A stretch of DNA of 57,474 bases from Desulfopila aestuarii DSM 18488 (GCA_945863875.1 CAMBBS010000028.1:1-57474); one strand, 5' to 3'. Positions 7,669 to 17,072 are shown, counted from the stretch's first letter. Notes: generated by a model from the letters alone, not told the origin. Translations and numbers: made by a program.

Positions 7669-9819
7669 ATGAAGAAATATTTGATCATCGGCCTGCTCGT
7701 CGTTGTGGTGGTTGCCTATTGGTTTTTCGATATAGATCGCTATCTGAGTCTGGAAGGAATCAAGGCGGCCCAGGCCCAGCTGCACAGCTGGCGTAGTGGC
7801 TCGCCGCTGCTGGCCGGCCTGAGCTTTTTCGTGCTCTATATTGCGGTTACCGCCCTGTCTCTGCCCGGGGCTGCGGTGCTTACCCTGGCGGGAGGCGCGT
7901 TCTTTGGTCTTTTTTGGGGTCTGGTGATTATTTCCTTTGCCTCAACCATCGGCGCCACCCTGGCTTTTCTCGTAGCCCGCTTCATCCTGCGCGACAGTGT
8001 GCAAAGTCGTTTTGGCGATAGACTGCAGACCATTAATAAAGGCATGGAGAAGGAAGGGGCCTTCTATCTCTTCACCCTGCGTCTTGTACCCATTTTTCCG
8101 TTCTTTCTTATCAATCTGTTGATGGGCTTAACCCCCATTTCCACCCAAACCTTCTACTGGGTCAGCCAGGTCGGCATGCTGGCCGGCACCATCGTCTATG
8201 TCAATGCCGGGACGCAATTGGCCCAGATTGACCGTCTCAGCGGTATCTTGTCACCCGGTCTGATGATATCCTTTGCCGTTTTAGGGCTGTTCCCGCTCCT
8301 CGGCAAAAAAATCGTCGGGTGGCTGAAAAATCGCCAGGTCTATGCCAAATGGTCCAGACCGGCCACATTCGACCGAAACCTCATCGTCATCGGCGGGGGG
8401 GCGGCAGGACTGGTCAGTGCCTACATCAGCGCCGCCGTCAAGGCCAAGGTCACCCTCATTGAAGCGGGAAAAATGGGCGGCGACTGCCTCAACTACGGTT
8501 GCCTGCCAAGCAAGGCCTTGATCAAAAGCGCCAAAATTGCCCATCATATTCGTCACGGCGATGACTACGGCCTTGAGGCCGGCGAACCGAGCTTTTCATT
8601 TCGCAAGGTGATGGCCAGGGTGCATCGGGTGATCGCCACCGTGCAACCCCACGACAGCATCGAACGCTACACCAGCCTCGGCGTCGAGGTTCTTGCCGGC
8701 TACGCCAGGCTGGTCGATCCCTGGACCGTCGAAGTGTCCCTCAATGATGGCGGCAGCAGACGGTTAACCTCTCGGGCCATCGTCATTGCCGCCGGGGCCC
8801 GACCGTTTGTCCCGCCCCTGCCGGGGCTCGATGATGTCGGCTATCTGACCAGCGACACGCTGTGGAGTACCTTTGCCGATCTCGATGCGGCCCCCCGCCG
8901 CCTGGTTGTCCTCGGAGGCGGGCCGATCGGCTGCGAACTGTCCCAGGCCTATGCCCGGCTGGGTTCCGAGGTGTGGCAGATAGAGATGGCTGCCAGAATT
9001 CTTATTCGGGAAGACGTAGAGGTCTCGGCGGTGGCCGAGGCATCCCTGGCCCAGGACGGGGTCCATGTCCTGACCGGTCATAAGGCGCTGCGCTGCGAAA
9101 AAGTCGGCGAGGGAAAGTTCATCATCGCCCTGCACGAAGGCCGGGAAATCCGTCTCGAGTTTGACGCCCTCATCTGCGCCGTCGGCCGCTCCGCCAGGCT
9201 GCAGGGCTACGGTTTAGAGGAGCTGGGCATCCCCACCGAACGTACCGTCATGGCCAACGAATATCTGCAGACCCTGTACCCCAATATTTTTGCCGCGGGC
9301 GACGTCGCCGGCCCCTATCAGTTCACCCACACCGCCGCCCACCAGGCATGGTATGCCACGGTCAATGCACTGTTCGGGGAATTCAAAAAATTCAGGGTGG
9401 ACTATTCGGTTATTCCCTGGACGACCTTCATCGACCCCGAGGTGGCCAGGGTAGGACTGAATGAACAGGAAGCACGGGAACGCAATATTGCCGTCGAAGT
9501 GACTCGCTACGGTATTGACGACCTTGATCGAGCCATTGCCGACAGTGCCGCCCATGGTTTTGTCAAAGTGCTCACCGTGCCCGGCAAAGACCGCATCCTT
9601 GGCGTGACCATCGTCGGCGAACATGGCGGCGATCTCCTGGCGGAATTCGTCCTGGCCATGAAGCACGGTCTCGGCCTCAACAAAATCCTGTCGACCATCC
9701 ACACCTATCCGACACTGTCCGAGGCCAATAAGTATGCAGCAGGCGAATGGAAGCGCGCCCATGCCCCGCACAGGCTACTGGCCTGGCTGGAAAAATACCA
9801 CAACTGGAAAAGGAGATAG
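7669..9819 (+). CDS. VTT-domain membrane protein fused to FAD disulfide oxidoreductase
   Basis: A 716-residue fusion. Residues about 1-225 form a TVP38/TMEM64 (VTT/DedA-like) membrane domain with five or six hydrophobic helices and the family motif FTLRLVPIFPFFLINLLMG. Residues from about 236 form a class-I pyridine-nucleotide disulfide reductase. This part has the FAD-binding GGGAAGL, the redox-active pair GGDCLNYGCLPSK (Cys273, Cys278), an NAD(P)-binding GGGPIGCELSQ, ATG-like GRSARL, FAAGDVAG, and a dimerisation domain ending HTYPTLSEANK. The His-Pro catalytic dyad of dihydrolipoamide dehydrogenase is replaced by Tyr-Pro, as in MerA-like relatives. The probable role is membrane-linked thiol or quinone redox chemistry; the substrate is unknown. 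Three bases separate it from the DUF547 gene. Confidence 0.85.
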   Translation: MKKYLIIGLLVVVVVAYWFFDIDRYLSLEGIKAAQAQLHSWRSGSPLLAGLSFFVLYIAVTALSLPGAAVLTLAGGAFFGLFWGLVIISFASTIGATLAFLVARFILRDSVQSRFGDRLQTINKGMEKEGAFYLFTLRLVPIFPFFLINLLMGLTPISTQTFYWVSQVGMLAGTIVYVNAGTQLAQIDRLSGILSPGLMISFAVLGLFPLLGKKIVGWLKNRQVYAKWSRPATFDRNLIVIGGGAAGLVSAYISAAVKAKVTLIEAGKMGGDCLNYGCLPSKALIKSAKIAHHIRHGDDYGLEAGEPSFSFRKVMARVHRVIATVQPHDSIERYTSLGVEVLAGYARLVDPWTVEVSLNDGGSRRLTSRAIVIAAGARPFVPPLPGLDDVGYLTSDTLWSTFADLDAAPRRLVVLGGGPIGCELSQAYARLGSEVWQIEMAARILIREDVEVSAVAEASLAQDGVHVLTGHKALRCEKVGEGKFIIALHEGREIRLEFDALICAVGRSARLQGYGLEELGIPTERTVMANEYLQTLYPNIFAAGDVAGPYQFTHTAAHQAWYATVNALFGEFKKFRVDYSVIPWTTFIDPEVARVGLNEQEARERNIAVEVTRYGIDDLDRAIADSAAHGFVKVLTVPGKDRILGVTIVGEHGGDLLAEFVLAMKHGLGLNKILSTIHTYPTLSEANKYAAGEWKRAHAPHRLLAWLEKYHNWKRR

Positions 9820-9822
9820 CTC

Positions 9823-10620
9823 ATGTTGCGTTACATAGTACTCATTTTTGTTCTGACGATGGGAGCAGGGTCTGCCCATGCCACCGCCTTTGATCATAGC
9901 CCGTGGGATGGTTTGCTGCAAAAAAACGTCGTCGTCCATGACGGCGGAAAAGCAACCACCGTCGATTACCAGGCGATGGCCACGGAGCGGACGATCTTAA
10001 CCGGTTATCTCGGGCAGCTCGCACAGGTCAGCCGGACACAATTTGACTCCTGGCCCAGGGACGAGCAGCTGGCCTTTTTAATCAACGCCTATAACGCCTG
10101 GACAGTTGAATTGATTCTCACCAGGTATCCCGAGCTGCAGTCGATCAGGGACGCGGGTTCCCTGTTCCAGTCCACCTGGCAGAAAAAGTTTCTTTTTCTG
10201 CTCGGGGAAAAGCGTTCCCTCGACGACCTTGAGCACGGCCTCATCCGCGGGTCCGGGCGGTACAACGACCCGAGAATACACTTTGCCGTCAACTGTGCCA
10301 GCATCGGCTGTCCCGCCCTGAAAAACCAGGCCTACCGGGCGGAGATCTTGGACGAACAGCTGGAGGAAGCTACCGTACTGTTCCTCTCGGACAGGACGAG
10401 AAACAGGCCGGCTAATGGCAGGCTGCAGGTTTCCAGTATTTTCAAATGGTACCGGGAAGACTTTGCCGCCGGCTGGCGCGGTGCCAGAAGCCTGCCGCAG
10501 TTTCTCGCTCTCTACAAGGATAGCCTGGGACTGAGCGAAACCGAGTCTTACGAACTTGCCGCCGGCGATCTGGCCATTGTCTTTCTTGACTACGACTGGC
10601 GGCTTAATGCAGCGGATTGA
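9823..10620 (+). CDS. DUF547 exported protein
   Basis: A 265-residue protein with a Sec signal peptide (about residues 1-20, cleavage after AHA) and one DUF547 domain. Conserved features are FLINAYNAWTV, the RIHFAVNCASIGCPAL segment with two invariant cysteines, and SSIFKWYREDF. DUF547 has a papain-like fold prediction, but its reaction is not established. It follows the VTT-reductase gene after three bases with an AAAGGAGA ribosome binding site inside the upstream gene, so the two form an operon. Pairing of a DUF547 protein with a VTT/disulfide reductase suggests a shared envelope redox function (inference). Confidence 0.85.
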   Translation: MLRYIVLIFVLTMGAGSAHATAFDHSPWDGLLQKNVVVHDGGKATTVDYQAMATERTILTGYLGQLAQVSRTQFDSWPRDEQLAFLINAYNAWTVELILTRYPELQSIRDAGSLFQSTWQKKFLFLLGEKRSLDDLEHGLIRGSGRYNDPRIHFAVNCASIGCPALKNQAYRAEILDEQLEEATVLFLSDRTRNRPANGRLQVSSIFKWYREDFAAGWRGARSLPQFLALYKDSLGLSETESYELAAGDLAIVFLDYDWRLNAAD

Positions 10621-10667
10621 CAGGAAGAGAAAGCAAAACCTGTCGCTTCCTTCAGGTTCTACCGGAC

Positions 10668-10702
10668 AAAAAAAGGTGCACCCTGGCGGGTGCACCTTTT
10701 TT
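10668..10702. terminator. Bidirectional terminator between the DUF547 and cytochrome genes
   Basis: AGGTGCACCC pairs perfectly with GGGTGCACCT around a TGGC loop. It is flanked by seven A on the left and six T on the right, so it can stop transcription from both converging genes. Confidence 0.92.
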
Positions 10703-10721
10703 CCTTCTGGACATCAAGATA

Positions 10722-12761
10722 TTATGAAAAAGTATGGCAGCTTACACAGTCCAGGCCCTTATCGATATGTTTTTTGTGTCCCTCACTTTTCCACGATTTA
10801 TTACCATGGCAGCTGCTGCACAGAACATTCTGAGCCTTGATCAGACCAGTCGGCTCCGAGGTGTGACAGCTGGCGCAGGAAATATCATCTTGCCGATGGC
10901 TCTGATGCATGCTTTCCCACTGCATACTCTTCCGCTCATGACAAAGGGTACATGAACTGACTGCTGCCGGAACGGTGTGGTATCCGAGAGCATCAAAAGG
11001 CACCATTCCCGTCCCATCAGGGGTCGAGCCTGAGCTATTATGGCACTCCACACAGGAAGGCGCTTTTTCTTTTGGATCAACCCCGTGGGTGATGAGCATC
11101 TCGGCATCCGCCTCAACAATCGAATACGACCCGCCCATGCCCTGCTCTTCCATGCTTTTTTGCACAGCCACATCGAAATCGCCGGTCATAAACATCCACA
11201 TGATGACAGGCGGGATGATCTGGCCGGTGGTCTCTTGCCAGGGCATGGATGAATAATGTCTTTTGATTGGTACGATGACCGATTTTCCGTCAAAAGGTCG
11301 GCCGTTCGCCTTGGCCATATGCACAACACCACTTTCATCCGGAGTGATTGTTTCGCCGATATTGTAGACAGAGGAGGTTCCATCAAACCAGACATATTCC
11401 GGTTTGACGTTGGCGGCCTTCACTTCCTCGCCGACAAAGCCGCCCTGACCGGAACAAAACGCTGGGTTCCAGACGGGATTACTCCAGTCTCTGGACATTT
11501 CCGTCGCGCCGCCCTTGGCATACTCGCGGATATGGCAAACCTGACAGCTGACCTGCCCTTGGGCATGCCTGTTCAGGGTTGCACTGGAATGCGGTGCGTC
11601 ATTGTGACAGGATTGACAGGTCGGTCCCTCAGCCTCGGTCTGACGCAGATCGATACCGCGTCCGCCGATCTTGTGATTGAGGGCCGAGTGACAGTCAACA
11701 CAGGAAAGGTTGGCTCCATCCTTGGCCAGATGGACATCCTGGGCAACAGTCGCATTGGCGGAATTGAGACCCATATCCCCCCGTTTGACCCAATCCCCGC
11801 CGCCGGCTGTGGCATGACAACGCAAACAGGAAGTGTTGGTCGGCATATGCACCGTTCTGGCTATATTGACCATGGTGGTACCGGCCGGCATTTTCGCAAA
11901 ATCAGGGATAGTGGTGTAATTGCCCTGGGCATCTTCCTTGCCGAAAACATAGGTTTTCACTTTTCCAAGATAATCGGTAACGGTGACAGGGTTAGCCTCA
12001 TCGGCAACAAATTTTCTCTGATAGGTGTCATTATGACACATTAAACAGTCGACATCCTCTGGTTGCGGAGAATCCGGAGCATTACCATCAGCCCGGACAT
12101 GGCAGGAAAAGCAGGCCCCTTTTGACGACATGGCATAAGTGCAGAAGGTATTGATGCCACCGACCCCTTTTCCCAGCTCTTCACCGTTCGTATTTGTCAA
12201 ATCGGGCGTCGGACCGGACCACTGCATGTGCAGGCTGTCAAGCATCTCCGCCGCTTCATTCTGATGGCATACGATGCAGGTTGCCGGACCATCGTAGGCC
12301 GTTATGGTATTGTGGGCAGAAATTGGACCATCTTTGTAGACGACCGGCGGTTCTTCAGCTGGCGGTGGATCTATTGCCAAAGCCTCGGCAACAGTAAACC
12401 GGGCTTCCTTTCGCACTGTTTCCTTCCTGTCCTTGATTTCGCATTTGTAATTCCACTCCCCGGAAGGACTGTCAGCAGGAATGACATAATCGTAATTTGA
12501 AATACGACCATCAATGCGCATGTTTTTCTTTTCCTGCACCTTTTCTCTTGCAGCATCGATTATCGTGATCTGTGCCGAAATTAATGGAAGTCTCCAATCC
12601 CCGCCGGCGGCGCATTGGAACTGTACACTTTCACCAGGTACGGCTCCCGCCGCAGTTGTTGACATCTTGATGTATCGCCGCTGATCTCCATCTCGATCAT
12701 CAGCGTAGCTCATTCCATTCATCAAGAGTGCGACACTCAATGCAATGACGATTTGTTTCAT
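10722..12761 (-). CDS. Twelve-haem c-type cytochrome, OTR-like
   Basis: A 679-residue exported protein with a Sec signal (residues about 1-19) and twelve CxxCH haem-binding motifs, from CIVCH to the near-terminal CVSCH. The central part (CLMCHNDTY, CLRCHATAGGGDWVKRGDMG, DVHLAKDGANLSCVDCH) strongly recalls octahaem tetrathionate reductase (OTR) proteins, including the glycine-rich GGGGD segment after a haem. About 80 residues before the first haem form a possible beta-sandwich domain. It is periplasmic or surface electron transfer, perhaps reduction of sulfur or nitrogen oxyanions. Start ATG 12761 has a GGAGG site; the frame could extend to 12851 but that would overlap the sigma-54 promoter. 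No maturation gene is nearby. Confidence 0.88.
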   Translation of the reverse strand: MKQIVIALSVALLMNGMSYADDRDGDQRRYIKMSTTAAGAVPGESVQFQCAAGGDWRLPLISAQITIIDAAREKVQEKKNMRIDGRISNYDYVIPADSPSGEWNYKCEIKDRKETVRKEARFTVAEALAIDPPPAEEPPVVYKDGPISAHNTITAYDGPATCIVCHQNEAAEMLDSLHMQWSGPTPDLTNTNGEELGKGVGGINTFCTYAMSSKGACFSCHVRADGNAPDSPQPEDVDCLMCHNDTYQRKFVADEANPVTVTDYLGKVKTYVFGKEDAQGNYTTIPDFAKMPAGTTMVNIARTVHMPTNTSCLRCHATAGGGDWVKRGDMGLNSANATVAQDVHLAKDGANLSCVDCHSALNHKIGGRGIDLRQTEAEGPTCQSCHNDAPHSSATLNRHAQGQVSCQVCHIREYAKGGATEMSRDWSNPVWNPAFCSGQGGFVGEEVKAANVKPEYVWFDGTSSVYNIGETITPDESGVVHMAKANGRPFDGKSVIVPIKRHYSSMPWQETTGQIIPPVIMWMFMTGDFDVAVQKSMEEQGMGGSYSIVEADAEMLITHGVDPKEKAPSCVECHNSSGSTPDGTGMVPFDALGYHTVPAAVSSCTLCHERKSMQWESMHQSHRQDDISCASCHTSEPTGLIKAQNVLCSSCHGNKSWKSEGHKKHIDKGLDCVSCHTFS

Positions 12762-12832
12762 AACCCCCTCCAGGGCTTCATGGTAATAAAGACCACTCTT
12801 CCTCACTCGACCAAAACCATAGACCTTGCCAC

Positions 12833-12848
12833 TGCAAAGGAAGTGCCA
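12833..12848 (-). promoter_or_regulatory. Sigma-54 (-24/-12) promoter of the 12-haem cytochrome
   Basis: On the minus strand the sequence is TGGCAC-N5-TTGCA, a full match to the RpoN consensus with correct GG-to-GC spacing. Transcription would start about 12 bases downstream, giving a leader of roughly 60 bases to ATG 12761. A NifA-type activator is encoded at 50326-51879 but nothing in the sequence ties it to this site. Confidence 0.75.
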
Positions 12849-13314
12849 CATTGTAGATACGCAACACCCAGATTATTTAATACCACATAGAAGTATCTGG
12901 CACAGAACACCCCGATGGCTATATTCAGAGGGATACAGGTCTTCAAAAGGAGTTGAGAAAATTTATTATTTTTTCCATCACACTCTGGAGGAAAACACGA
13001 CTTTACGAACAGGGATATAGCGTTTTAGTAATTCGTTAAAAGGTATTGTAATGATCGGCAACAATAGAGTAATTCAACAACAGCTTGTTTATCCAACAGA
13101 TTACTGGCCAGAGGCCTAATCACAATCTTTTCCGTGACGGCTAAAGAACTCACGGCCTGCCGTTAGTCTGCCTTTCCCGCCGACTACAGACCTTGGGAAA
13201 CCAAATTATGCACACAACCGGCTGACTGAACAAAAATTTGCGCACACTTGCCGACGATTTACAGCATAAAAAATACTCTTGAGGATTCTGCACTTTTGAA
13301 AATGCGACAAGGAA
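12849..13314. other. Intergenic region upstream of the cytochrome
   Basis: This 466-base gap separates the cytochrome promoter from the 3' end of the transglycosylase gene. It should hold upstream activator sites for the sigma-54 promoter. I saw no clear palindrome, coding frame or RNA motif that I could name. Confidence 0.5.
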
Positions 13315-14562
13315 CTACCGTTTGCGCAAAGCATCAAGGAGTTGCTGCGATGGAACACCGTCTTCGGTGAGTTCAGCCTGGATCTGAAACTGCCTGATCG
13401 CCTCCTTGGTGCCGTCGCCAAGATGCCCATCGATTGCCCCGGAGTAGAAGCCCTGCTGCTGCAGTCGTTCCTGCAACTCGAGCTTGTCTTCAATACCGAG
13501 CGAACCGGCCGGTCTTGGCCAGGGATGGACCAGCCCCCCCCCCCCCGCCAGACGATCGGCAAGGAGGCCGACGGCAAGGGCATAAGAATCGGAATTGTTG
13601 TAGCGCTTTATGACGTAGAAATTTTTCATCATCAAAAAGGCCGGGCCTTCCGGTCCGGCAAGGATTTTCAGTACGGCACTGTCTTCCGGCGACGGATAGG
13701 CCTTGCCGCCGACTCTCTTAAAACCAAGTTTATGCCACTCAGCCAGGGTTTTCGTCTGTTCCTGCCGCCCTGCTCCGGATGCGGGAAGAATGACTTCGTA
13801 TCCCCAGGTTTTGCCGGTTCGCCAGCCGTTTTTATGTAACAGGTTGGCGGCGGTGGCCAGGGCATCGGGGATGGAATTCCAGATATCGCGCCGGCCATTA
13901 CCATCCATATCGACGCCGTAGGCCAGATAACTGGTGGGAATAAATTGCGTATGGCCCATGGCCCCGGCCCAGGAACCGGTCAGCTGCTCTTTTTGGATAT
14001 CCCCGGCCTGAAGAATTTTCAGTGCGGCAAACAGCTGGGTGCGGGCAAATTTTTGCCTTTTCGGGTCGCCATAGGCAAGGGTGGCCAGAGCGCGGGGAAC
14101 ATAATGCAGCCGTTCTGGCTTGTCGAAGATGGCGCCGTAATTCGATTCCATCGACCAGATGGCCAGCAGCACCGACTGCTCGACGCCGAATTTTTGTTCA
14201 ACATCAGCAAGTGTCCGGGCATAATATTTACCCATTTTCTCGCCCTTGCCCAAAGACAGTCGATTTATCCGGGCATCGAGATAATCCCAGATCTCGGTGG
14301 TGAACTCCGGCTGATAATTTGCTTTTTCAAGGACTCCCGCATCCACCTCAGTCACGCCGGTAAAAGCCGTTTCCCAGGTGATTCTGCTTATCCCCTCTTG
14401 CTTTGCCTCAGGATACAAGCCGTCAATCCACCGGGAAAATTCGGTGTCGGCAGCTGCCATGGCCGCCCCACCCATTATTCCGCAGAACATAAATAACAAG
14501 AGAAAAAACAGCGCAAATTTCGACATCAAGTTCAATATAAATTTCGACAATATCTTCTGCAC
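13315..14562 (-). CDS. MltB-family lytic murein transglycosylase with peptidoglycan-binding domain
   Basis: A 415-residue envelope enzyme that cleaves glycan strands to 1,6-anhydro-muropeptides. An N-terminal hydrophobic signal (about residues 14-38, ending AMAAAD) precedes an SLT_2 domain with the catalytic Glu in IWSMESNYG (residue 139) and the family signature GHTQFIPTSYLAYGVDMDGNGRRDIW. The C-terminal 60 residues form a PG_binding_1 domain (LQERLQQQGFYSGAIDGHLGDGTKEAI). The signal lacks a clear lipobox, unlike E. coli MltB. A run of 13 C (G on the coding strand, 13534-13546) encodes the Gly stretch between the two domains; a one-base slip would remove the binding domain. Residue 13 (Met) is an alternative start. 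Confidence 0.9.
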   Translation of the reverse strand: MQKILSKFILNLMSKFALFFLLLFMFCGIMGGAAMAAADTEFSRWIDGLYPEAKQEGISRITWETAFTGVTEVDAGVLEKANYQPEFTTEIWDYLDARINRLSLGKGEKMGKYYARTLADVEQKFGVEQSVLLAIWSMESNYGAIFDKPERLHYVPRALATLAYGDPKRQKFARTQLFAALKILQAGDIQKEQLTGSWAGAMGHTQFIPTSYLAYGVDMDGNGRRDIWNSIPDALATAANLLHKNGWRTGKTWGYEVILPASGAGRQEQTKTLAEWHKLGFKRVGGKAYPSPEDSAVLKILAGPEGPAFLMMKNFYVIKRYNNSDSYALAVGLLADRLAGGGGLVHPWPRPAGSLGIEDKLELQERLQQQGFYSGAIDGHLGDGTKEAIRQFQIQAELTEDGVPSQQLLDALRKR

Positions 14563-14661
14563 ATCAACCCCTCAGATACTTTCAACTTACAGGCACAAAT
14601 CTCGGCAATAGCCGCAAACCCTGCTCTTGCCAAAATGCTTCTTTTCGAATACCCTTTTCCC

Positions 14662-15120
14662 ATGGATATACTGCCCCCTCTGTTTACCAGCCCCAGCCTG
14701 CCCCTGCTTTTTCTCCTCAGTTTTCTGGCGGCAACCGTTCTGCCGATCGGTTCCGAGTGGCTTCTTATTGTAATGGTTTTGCAAAATTTTTCCACCCAGG
14801 ATGTTGTTGTCACCGCCACCCTGGGCAACTATCTGGGCGCCTGCACTACCTATCTGCTTGGCACACTGGGCGCCCACTGGTTCATCCGAACCATCCTCCG
14901 CATTAATGAAGGTCAGCTGGAGCGAGCCGAGAAAATATATACGACCTATGGCATCTGGTCCCTGCTGCTCAGCTGGCTGCCGGTGATCGGTGATCCGCTC
15001 TGCCTGCTGGCCGGTATCTTCCGGATCAGCTTTCTACGTTTTTCCCTGCTTGTTTTTGTTGGCAAATTTTTTCGATATGCTATTCTTGCGCTTCTCGCAA
15101 CGCAGAGCTCAGGAGGGTAA
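14662..15120 (+). CDS. YqaA-family membrane protein (VTT/DedA superfamily)
   Basis: A 152-residue membrane protein with four to five hydrophobic helices. LSFLAATVLPIGSEW, a GNYLGACTTYLLG helix and LLSWLPVIGDPLCLLAGIFRIS match the YqaA branch of the VTT superfamily. Members have been linked to membrane lipid homeostasis, but YqaA itself has no proven function. ATG 14662 gives the family's usual N-terminus; an upstream in-frame ATG at 14635 adds nine residues. Neither has a good ribosome binding site. The next gene follows after six bases and is probably co-transcribed. Confidence 0.82.
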   Translation: MDILPPLFTSPSLPLLFLLSFLAATVLPIGSEWLLIVMVLQNFSTQDVVVTATLGNYLGACTTYLLGTLGAHWFIRTILRINEGQLERAEKIYTTYGIWSLLLSWLPVIGDPLCLLAGIFRISFLRFSLLVFVGKFFRYAILALLATQSSGG

Positions 15121-15126
15121 GCGACC

Positions 15127-15840
15127 ATGAAACAGCAGATTTTACGCACCATATACGACATCTTCGACCGGTGGAACATTGAGCCGGGGGTGGCCTGCCG
15201 GAAGGGGTGCAGCTATTGCTGCACGCAGAACGTCACCATCACCGCCCTGGAAGGAGAATCAATTCTCCGTTTTATCGTCGCTACAGGCATGTCTGGCTGG
15301 CTGGCGGAAAAACTCGCCTGTCCGCCAAGCCATCAGCCACCGAAGATGACCACCAATGATTTTGCCTCGGCCTGCCTTGAAGGAAGAGAGGTTGATCCGG
15401 GTGACCAGCAGAACCTGTCGATCTGCCCGTTTCTTGAAAACAATCTCTGTCGCATCTATGCAGTCCGACCCTTCGGCTGCCGCCTGTTCATCTCGATGCG
15501 GACCTGCTCCGCCCTGCACCCCGCGCAAATATCCGATGAATACTTTGAAGCCGCCACGGCGGTGAGCCAGCTCCTCGAACATCTTGGACAAAAAGAATAC
15601 TGGGGCAACATGCTCGATGTGCTCCCGGCCCTTCTCGACATACGTGAATTCGAGGAAATAGCCGACCGGCTCAACTCAACCCTGAGCATGCAGGCACGTC
15701 TGCAGACCCTGACCGCCAGACCATTACCCGGATTTCTCCTCAGCGAGGAACACGTGGAGAAGGTTGCCCCCTTGCTGCAGAAAATCTTCGACACGGAGAT
15801 CAACGGCAAACGGGTGGAAGATGTCCTGAACGGACAATGA
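15127..15840 (+). CDS. YkgJ-type CxxCC cysteine-cluster protein
   Basis: A 237-residue cytoplasmic protein. CRKGCSYCCTQNV near residue 30, CPFLENNLCRIYAVRPFGCRLF near residue 105 and a further Cys form the YkgJ (formerly UPF0153) cysteine pattern, thought to bind zinc or an iron-sulfur centre. The 100-residue C-terminal helical part has no recognised domain. A GGAGGG ribosome binding site lies inside the end of the YqaA gene. A second protein of the same family is at 23830-24474. Function unknown. Confidence 0.8.
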   Translation: MKQQILRTIYDIFDRWNIEPGVACRKGCSYCCTQNVTITALEGESILRFIVATGMSGWLAEKLACPPSHQPPKMTTNDFASACLEGREVDPGDQQNLSICPFLENNLCRIYAVRPFGCRLFISMRTCSALHPAQISDEYFEAATAVSQLLEHLGQKEYWGNMLDVLPALLDIREFEEIADRLNSTLSMQARLQTLTARPLPGFLLSEEHVEKVAPLLQKIFDTEINGKRVEDVLNGQ

Positions 15841-15882
15841 ATCTCCACCCTGCTACCCGATACCCAGCTTTGCCGACCGGTC

Positions 15883-16935
15883 CTACTGAAATGACGGCAG
15901 AAATTCTCCGTACCCCTTCGCCTTGAGCTCCTCGACGGGAATAAAGTTCAGCGATGCCGAATTAACACAATAGCGCAATCCAGTTGGGGCCGGACCGTCA
16001 TCAAACACATGGCCGAGATGGGAATCCCCGGCGGCACTGCGCACCTCGGTCCGGACCATGAATAATTTCACATCTTTTTTCTCTACCACATTCGCCGCGA
16101 CCAGGGGCCGGGTAAAACTCGGCCAGCCGGTTCCCGAATCAAATTTATCGAGGGAACTAAACAGTGGTTCCCCGGAGACGATGTCTACATAGATGCCAGC
16201 CCGCTTGTTGCTATTATACTCATTTTCAAAGGGCGGCTCCGTACCGTCTTTCTGCGTCACCTGATATTGCATCGGGGTTAATTGTGCACGTAACTGTTCC
16301 TCCGAAGGCTTGACGAACTGTATCTTTTGCGGCTGGTCTTTCCAGGTTCTCTCAAGAAAACCCGCCCTGCCCGAACCTACCTTGTAGGCCTCATAATGAA
16401 AGAGATTTTTCTTGTAATAGTCCTGATGGTATTCCTCTGCCGGATAAAAGGGCTGCGCCGGTCGGAGAGCGGTGGCTATCGGCTTGGTGAAAACGCCTGA
16501 TGCTTGCAATTCCGCACGGGATTGTTCAGCGATCTTTTTTTCCTCATCATCATTGTAGAAAATGACCGTTTTATAATGATCGCCACGATCGGCAAACTGG
16601 CCGCCCGGATCAGTCGGATCGACATAGCGCCAGAAGGTGTCGAGCAACTCCTTATAGGAAATTTTCTCCGGGTCATAGACGACCCGGACGGATTCGATAT
16701 GGCCCGTCTGCCCACTGGATACCTGTTCATAGGTGGGATTTTCTTCCTCTCCCCCGCTGTATCCGGCCATCACCTCAACCACCCCCTCGAGTTGTTCAAA
16801 GGGCGGCTCCATGCACCAGAAACAGCCTCCGCCCAATATGGCGGTTTTGTGCGTCGAGGCTGCCTGTTTGTCATTACTTGCAAAAGCAGTCGTCGCCAGG
16901 GCAAACAACGCCGCCACGATTAAAATATATTGCAT
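15883..16935 (-). CDS. msrAB: Bifunctional periplasmic methionine sulfoxide reductase MsrA-MsrB
   Basis: A 350-residue fusion that reduces both S- and R-methionine sulfoxide. A Sec signal (residues 1-19) exports it. The MsrA domain has GGCFWCMEP (catalytic Cys38). The MsrB domain has [20 protein letters not shown] and the catalytic Cys in RYCVNSASL. The two CxxC zinc motifs of many MsrB proteins are absent, so this is the zinc-free form. The start ATG 16935 is chosen because GGAGGA precedes it; an upstream ATG at 16947 would include that ribosome binding site in the coding sequence. It protects envelope proteins from oxidative damage. Confidence 0.92.
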   Translation of the reverse strand: MQYILIVAALFALATTAFASNDKQAASTHKTAILGGGCFWCMEPPFEQLEGVVEVMAGYSGGEEENPTYEQVSSGQTGHIESVRVVYDPEKISYKELLDTFWRYVDPTDPGGQFADRGDHYKTVIFYNDDEEKKIAEQSRAELQASGVFTKPIATALRPAQPFYPAEEYHQDYYKKNLFHYEAYKVGSGRAGFLERTWKDQPQKIQFVKPSEEQLRAQLTPMQYQVTQKDGTEPPFENEYNSNKRAGIYVDIVSGEPLFSSLDKFDSGTGWPSFTRPLVAANVVEKKDVKLFMVRTEVRSAAGDSHLGHVFDDGPAPTGLRYCVNSASLNFIPVEELKAKGYGEFLPSFQ

Positions 16936-17072
16936 ACATTCCTCCATTTTATTTCAATTGCTTATCGGTACACACACTCATCTAACACCATAGGCACGAG
17001 CAGCATGACTATCAAGATACCCTCTCTTTCCGCGTCAACCCCCCATGACACCTTGAAAATTCCACTCCCGGC

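Noticed and set aside
10078-10695. A 205-residue frame antisense to the DUF547 gene
   Set aside because: It lies opposite a well-supported gene and runs over the terminator. The protein is shadow-like with no motif.
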